Source: Mauremys mutica (lineage: Eukaryota; Chordata; Testudines; Geoemydidae). Taken from it: 64,000 bases of DNA. The stretch covers positions 50,975,114-51,039,113 of the forward strand of contig NC_059079.1 in assembly GCF_020497125.1 (NCBI RefSeq), in the 5' to 3' direction. Positions 58,219 through 64,000 of the stretch are shown here, piece by piece (the stretch's first letter is position 1; the number at the start of each line of letters is the position of its first letter). A program made the position numbers and the translations under genes. The notes beneath the pieces were generated by a model. It was given only the letters and a program-made list of their open reading frames with translations, searched no databases and had not been told where the DNA came from.

Positions 58219-59999
58219 TTGCACATGAAATTCACACTCTGTGTGTGAGGTCATGCAACATATGGTGGTATCAGGAGCTTCAGTGGTGAAGCATCTTTCT
58301 ATTCCGTGCTTTTCCACATTAGTTTTCACTTTGCACCTTTTTATGGTGAATTCTGTGAAATGTCCTTTCTGACCAATTCATAAACAAACAACTCTCTATC
58401 CCCCACCATCTTCTGCAAGGAAACAAAAAGACCCTTCCTTTGTTCAGCCTGAATAATATATATATTAACGTGTTCCTCTCCCCACCCCGTGTTTACCAAC
58501 TTTTTTAAATTTTGCTAGTAGGACTAATCTTATGAGAAAAACATCTCACTTTCATGAGGATCCTATACGATACTTTTTGATTAAAAAACCCCTTAGTTAT
58601 GAAAAAATGTATTAAAACTGTTTAAGCATAGAGTGAGCATAGCTGGGAGAGATCACTTTTTAAGTGTCTTGGAATGGCCTTGAAAACTTGGTTTATCAAA
58701 TTCTATCATGCAGTTCTTTTTCATACTACCACACTCGAGTAGAGTTCTCCTAGTGATCTGATAATTCTGGTATGCTTTGCAAGAATGTTACAGTTCACTC
58801 AAGCAAGTCTGATTCAGTCCTGTATTTTGTTCTATTCCTTTTAGATAAAAGATAGCTTTGTTCAAATCAATATTTTCAGAAATATTTTTAGGAAGGAGAA
58901 TAATTCACTAGTAGATTTTTAAGGAAGAGATTGCTAGGAAAGATTTAGAAAATTCATTTTCTTGGAGTAGTTCTGTGAAGGAGAGAACAAAAAAACACCA
59001 CAACAAAGAAGTTTCCCCTCCACAGATCTAACCAAGAAGAATTAGAGGATAAACTTGTGTTGGATCTTCACATCAAATCAAAGGATGAAGGATAACTACA
59101 CAATAATATTGTCTGGTTTTGTTAGCTATGAAAGACAAGAGTCAAAACACAGGAATATTTTACTGTAGTGAGAATACAAATCCTATAGCATTGGAAAGTC
59201 AATAGGAATTTTGCCATTCATGTAAATAGGAGTAGAATAATGCATTTTGTCCTTTCTCAAACAAAAATACCATCAGCATTAAAAGCTTTGAAAAAAAATT
59301 ACTTGAATTTTCCTAGAGAGTGGATTACAATCTTCCTCCATGTTACAGTGGTTTAGTCCAACATTAGGGGCAGTTTAATGATTGTGTAAAATGGATACAT
59401 TTAGGAAACTCTAAAATGTTGCCCTATATTACATATGCAAAGTATGTAATGCATATCCTGCTATGTTTTTGATCTAATATTCATTTAGTAATGTTTCCTT
59501 TTTATTAACTTAATATTTGTGAGATGGGCCTGAATTGAAAACTCAGTAAGCAATATCACTGAATTTTGGGAAAATCTGGATCTAGCTATGAACTTTTTGG
59601 CTAGCCTCTAATCTCTACAATGACTTGAGCCAAAACCCCAGAAGCAAAACAGCCCTGGACTTTAGAGAAATTTGGACTGAAATATTGCAGGTTGGGTCCA
59701 TTGCTTCTTAATACATACTTTATTAATTTTATACCATAAACAAAATTGGTTGTTTTAACAATGGGAAGAGAAATGGGGCCAAACTTTATATTAATTAACA
59801 TTCTATGCAACCCTACCTAAGTGTATGGGTTGCAAGGAGGATATGTCAGTGCAGATCTTGAGCCATGATATTTCAGTTCCTTAGGAATGACAGAAAAAGT
59901 GAAATATTAAACAAAAGAGTAATGCTAAAATAATGTGCGTCTGTTTTACCACATTGTTTTGGGGAAAAAACAGAAACTTTGGAGAAAAACAAAAACATA
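58219..59999. other. No gene or clear repeat
   Basis: About 1.8 kb of AT-rich DNA without recognised elements. Confidence 0.45.
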
Positions 60000-60215
60000 T
60001 ATTTTGTCTAGACAGTTTGAAATGAAACGGTTCCCTTTACTGATTCAAAATGACCGGTTTGCAAAAATGTCTTTTATATCATTTACATTTTAAAAAACAT
60101 TAATAATACTCAAAATCAAAATGTTTCATTTGAGTGACCTGAAACATTTATTTTATTTTATTTTATTTTAAATTTCCAGCAAACTGAAAAATGTGTTATT
60201 CTCCCAGCTCTAATC
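60000..60215. repeat. AT-rich interspersed repeat
   Basis: ATTCAAAATGACCGGTTTGC, CAAAATGTTTCATTTGAGTG and an (ATTTT)n run at 60148-60171 lead to TTCTCCCAGCTCTAATCA. It shares ending and style with 4736-5015. Confidence 0.45.
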
Positions 60216-62305
60216 AAGATCACCTTTTAGCAATACTCCCTAATTTCTGGCTTCTTTCATTTTTGTTTTCTAGAGATTTCATAAAACACATTCTGCATAC
60301 ACTAATAAAAAGAGTCATAGAAGTTATGAAATTTAGGTTTAGTTACTACAAATAACCCATCCATACTGGAAATTTGGATAATGACATGTTAATTCCAAAT
60401 AAAGCTTCTACATAATGGCACAGAAACAGTCCATTTAATTGGAGTAATTGCTGTGTATGTGAGAGTGGGGTAATATTTCCTTTTGGGGCACTGGTAAAAG
60501 GCTATATGGCTAAAAGTACACTCCAAATATGACTAGAACCCAGTTCCAGTCCCAAAGAATAAGTCACCAAATCTCCTTCCTAGTAAGACCTCTTTTATTG
60601 GTTTGGATAAAAAATAATTCTGATTCAGGGGCCCTCCCATTTGTCTCTGGGCTGACTACTCAAATAAACTAGAGTACACAGAAAAGCACACAAAGCGTCT
60701 GGGCTTGCCTACCCGAAACTGTCTGATCAAATTCTACAAACCGACTTCTGGAGAAAAAAGACAGCAGTTCCCCTTGCAACTTCTTTCTTTCATAAGCAGG
60801 CCTAGCTAATGGTCTTTCATTATGAATTAATTAAATCTTTAGTTAATCTGTCTCCATAGAGATCCAACACATCTTCTCCTAGGGCTTGATCCAAACCTGA
60901 TTAAAGTGGAAAGATGCTCAGTCACTTCTGTGGACTTTGGAAAGGATCCCTGGGTTCTAGCTTCTCCTGCAGCCCTCCGGACCCATGTCTAAGCCGATAC
61001 CACTTTCTTTTACTGGGAAACTGAGGAAAAGAGTATATCATGACAAAGATGATGGACTCCACCAAGATACAATAAAACTGCTCCATATTCTGCTTTCACA
61101 ATAATTAAATACTAGACAGTATGGTGTTATTTTAAGATTGTATTCCAATATTTTAATTTTCAAAAAACCTGAACAAACTCATGTAACTGTACATCAGATG
61201 GAAGGGGGGAAAATGACGCTATTACTCTGCCTACTATGATACATTAGAGGATAAAAAAGAAATAGAATCCAACAAGATAGGACTAGTAAAAAAAAATCTG
61301 AGCATCATAATATCTTCAGATAGCATTCAACATTATCTTCAGAAAGAGCATAGTACGTTACGTGTCTACACAATTGTGAAAAAAATGCTGTAGGTAAGAT
61401 AGCAGCAGATGTACTGGAAGTCTTTTACTTAAAGGAAATGGGAGGACTGTTCTAATCAGTTTTAGCAAAATGTTTTCTTAACTTGTCTATCCATCAGCTG
61501 TTTACTACAAGTGCACAGTGCATCATGACTACAAAATGTCTTCCTTTAGTACAGCTCTGGGCATGGAACTCAATAGAGTGTATCAGAACTTGTTTAAGGT
61601 TTTCGGGCTTCTAGCAATGTGAGCTGTTAGTTTCTCACCAAACTGTGTCATTCTTCTTCCACTATCCTGCAGCACAAGATTAGTTGTACTTAGAAAACTG
61701 TGTGCTTTCCTATTTGGTTATATTGTTGATGCAGTATTAGAAGGTGTTTTGATTATACAATACCATATGTAATAATGATGTATAAACCTCAAAATGCTAG
61801 AAATATAGACCTTGTATACACACAAATATTTTGCCACTTTAGCTATGTGGACATATTTAATGAAGCAACCCCCTCTAACCACCATACCCCAAATACCTCT
61901 TTGACTAAATTCTGATATGGAGTAGTCCTTTATATAGGAAAAGAAAACAAATGGATTTCCCAAGCTCTTGTCATTCATTTGAATGAACAGTAGTCGGAAC
62001 TGTCAAATGTTGGGATACTTGCTCTAACAAGATTTTTCCTAGTTATGTGGTCTATTCATAGTAACAGCACATTTATATTCCACTAGTAAGCTCCCCTTCT
62101 GAGAAAGATGTTGAACTTTCCAAATGCATTTATTAATTTACAGACATGTCTGGTAAATTCCTCACAATAGGTGAAATATCTGATAAGTCTGAGTGACCAT
62201 TTATATTTCACATATACTATCCAGAATGGCTCATCCCTATATTTAACAAGCAACCTAATGAAGCATCAGCTGAAATACACTCATCTTTTAGAGTTAAGAC
62301 TATTT
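60216..62305. other. No gene or clear repeat
   Basis: About 2.1 kb of unique-looking DNA with no long frame. Confidence 0.45.
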
Positions 62306-62990
62306 AAAAGTACTGTAACCCACTGGGTGTTTAGAGAGCATGGCCCTTTTAAAGCCTTGACCTTGGGCAGAGGAAGTGCTGATTGTTCCAGGAGGAGGAA
62401 GCACTGGTTGTTCCAGGGGAGTGGAGAGAGGGAGAGCAACAGGATGTGTGTGTGTCTGGAGTGCCAGACTAGAGGCCTACAGAAAGCAGGCCCTCACATA
62501 GTGAAGCAGCAGAGAACCTGCCAGAAAACTGGGAGGAACAGAACCGCCTACTGGGGAAGCCCCAGGACAGGAGCCAGGAGGAGCACTGTGACAGTGAGGA
62601 ATCACCCAAGAAGGACAAACCAGAGCTGCACCCAGTATCACTGTTGCCCAGAGCTGTATGGGACTGAGAGTACTGGGGTCTTGTGACCTTGTATTGGGAA
62701 TAAGGAGGGAGGCTGTAGATAGCTAAGTGGGGAGGTTGTCGGTCTGTGTGGGGGTGCAGAGAATGGCAGAAGAGGGCACCACAGAGGTTTGTTGGGGAAA
62801 GTTCATTGGTGCAGAAAATGACCAGGAGCAGCGAAAACTCACTGGACTCGAAGTCTGCCCAGGATTCCTGAACTCCGATTATAGATGAATTGCTTGGTGT
62901 CTGCTCTTTCATATTGTGGTACCACTGGGCCTGTTGAACATCATGTTGAATGTAACTCTGTTTTATTGTTCCCCTGTCTTGCCCCTTGAT
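62306..62990 (+). repeat. LTR-like purine-rich block, unclassified
   Basis: It begins near CTGTAACCCACTGGGTGTTT, has CATGGCCCTTTTAAAGCC (a TATA-like TTTTAAAG) and then long purine-rich runs with GAGGGCACCACAGAGGTTTG. This fits the promoter and leader of an LTR retroelement, but neither end nor a duplication can be fixed. A 171-codon plus frame and a 202-codon minus frame overlap here; neither shows a domain and both follow from the skewed composition. Confidence 0.38.
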
Positions 62991-63574
62991 CATTATCAAG
63001 CAAAGACAATATATTAGGCCAAATATCAAGTGTGAAGACAAGGACTGAGGTAATATAAAAACTGAATCACCTCTCATTCCTAAAGCATGTCTGTATGTGT
63101 ATTTGATAAAGTATGATCTTGCTCAGAGGAAAATTGCCCTTCTTGTTAAATTTGTATACTGTAATTCTCTCTCTGTTTAGATCTCTCTCTATCAACTCCA
63201 AATCTGAGAATCTTGTGAAAAAAATTCAAAAGGAGTTGGAACAAAAATTATATCAAGCCCATTCATTTTTCTTTCACAGCTTTTTCCTCTGAAGATATAT
63301 TCATCATAAGTGTTTGCTATGGAGATCAATGTTTGTTATCTAAAATAAATCTATGTTAATATTTATTTCCCCATTAAATAGGTTTGGATTAGTAACATTT
63401 TTACGCGCTTATAAAACAAACAATTATTGTGTGAACTGCAGTGTGTGTGTGTAGTGGAGAGAGATTTCACTAGGGTTATCATTTTGGTCCAATTCTATTG
63501 GCTTGGTTTTTCCTGCTTTTTACAGGTAATATGGATCACTCTATTCTAAAATCGTTAAATATATTTCTATTTCA

Positions 63575-63662
63575 ATGAGGAACTGAGGAACAGGATTTAT
63601 TCAATGAATTGCCTAAGGTTACACAGGAAGTCTGTGGGGTAACCATATTCACTAGACCATTT
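63575..63662 (-). mobile_element. MIR/CORE-type SINE fragment, antisense
   Basis: ATGAGGAACTGAGGAACAGG, TTGCCTAAGGTTACACAGGA and AGTCTGTGGGGTAACC match the antisense core of the MIR copies at 39780-39975 and 44148-44402. Confidence 0.65.
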
Positions 63663-63699
63663 CTTCTGCAGGCCCACTTATGAGCCCTCTGAAGTAGAT

Positions 63700-63796
63700 G
63701 TTGGAACGCCCATTGACTTCAATAAGCCAAATTCTGTCCTCACTTACACACATGGACGTCTACAGGCTAAGCCAGAACAGGATTTGGCTCAATGGA
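63700..63796. repeat. Self-complementary short repeat
   Basis: AACGCCCATTGACTTCAATA gives the core, followed by GCCAAATTCTGTCCTCACTT and CAGGATTTGGCTCAATGG. One arm is kept, the other partly. Confidence 0.55.
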
Positions 63797-64000
63797 ACTA
63801 GCATGGGGCAAATGTATAGCTGGTTTATTAAGAAGGTTTAGTGTCTGAACAGGACACCATACATACAATGCAATGTTTGCGTGCATATGACAAATACACA
63901 CAGATATGCATCTGAGGTACAAATTGCTGTGCAATGTAGCCTTAATTTTTACATGTGTGTGAAAATATCTAAACTATAAAACATTCAAAATCTTGATCAA

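Noticed and set aside
62469..63077. The longest open frame in the window, 202 codons on the minus strand
   Set aside because: It overlaps a purine-rich LTR-like block, has no recognisable domain, is Ser/Cys/Leu-rich from composition, and overlaps a 171-codon frame on the other strand.

Overview
The window looks like non-coding DNA from a turtle (Testudines; tens of percent of it transposon-derived, no host gene recognised). The clade call rests on the repeat set: a CR1 LINE fragment with the 3' end style common in turtles, Penelope-like elements with a GIY-YIG endonuclease, a DIRS-type YR retroelement, a Rex1-type LINE, MIR/CORE-type SINEs, many hAT and mariner-type non-autonomous DNA elements, and short self-complementary repeats built around CCATTGACTTCAATGG-like cores that are common in turtle, crocodilian and bird genomes. 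No spliced gene, tRNA, rRNA or CRISPR was found. Long open frames here are either decayed transposon genes or chance frames in GC-rich repeats.

Layout. 0-6 kb: a probable LTR (877-1512), a 5'-truncated Penelope-like element on the minus strand with reverse transcriptase and GIY-YIG endonuclease remains (3019-4633), and a TA-flanked mariner/pogo-type element (5361-6031). 6-20 kb: mostly unique AT-rich DNA with hAT-type elements at 8962-9179, 15351-15785 and 17956-18078, a patchwork of repeats at 13958-14385, and a Penelope-derived head-to-head structure at 18838-19593. 20-35 kb: an antisense solo LTR (20938-21559), a CR1 fragment (26739-27536), a 201-bp Penelope 3'-end hairpin insertion with a 12-bp target duplication (29210-29410), a MIR-type SINE (31306-31510), and several GC- or purine-rich LTR-like blocks.

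35-41.4 kb is the most structured region: a minus-strand DIRS-like element (about 35105-39412) with recognisable gag and reverse transcriptase remains was invaded by a plus-strand Rex1-type LINE (36454-37383), which was itself invaded by a 123-bp hAT-type element with an exact 8-bp duplication (36752-36874). A MIR and a 930-bp hAT element (40474-41403) follow. 41-64 kb: more hAT elements (45560-45803, 56830-57104), a mariner-type element (57995-58216), MIR and CR1 pieces, LTR-like blocks, a perfect 18-bp inverted repeat (49642-49687) and a 34-bp tandem duplication (43266-43333). Several large stretches show no recognisable repeat and no gene; these are the places where conserved non-coding elements could sit, which cannot be judged from one sequence.

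Family assignments come from recalled consensus patterns and from TIR/TSD structure seen directly; no database search was run.
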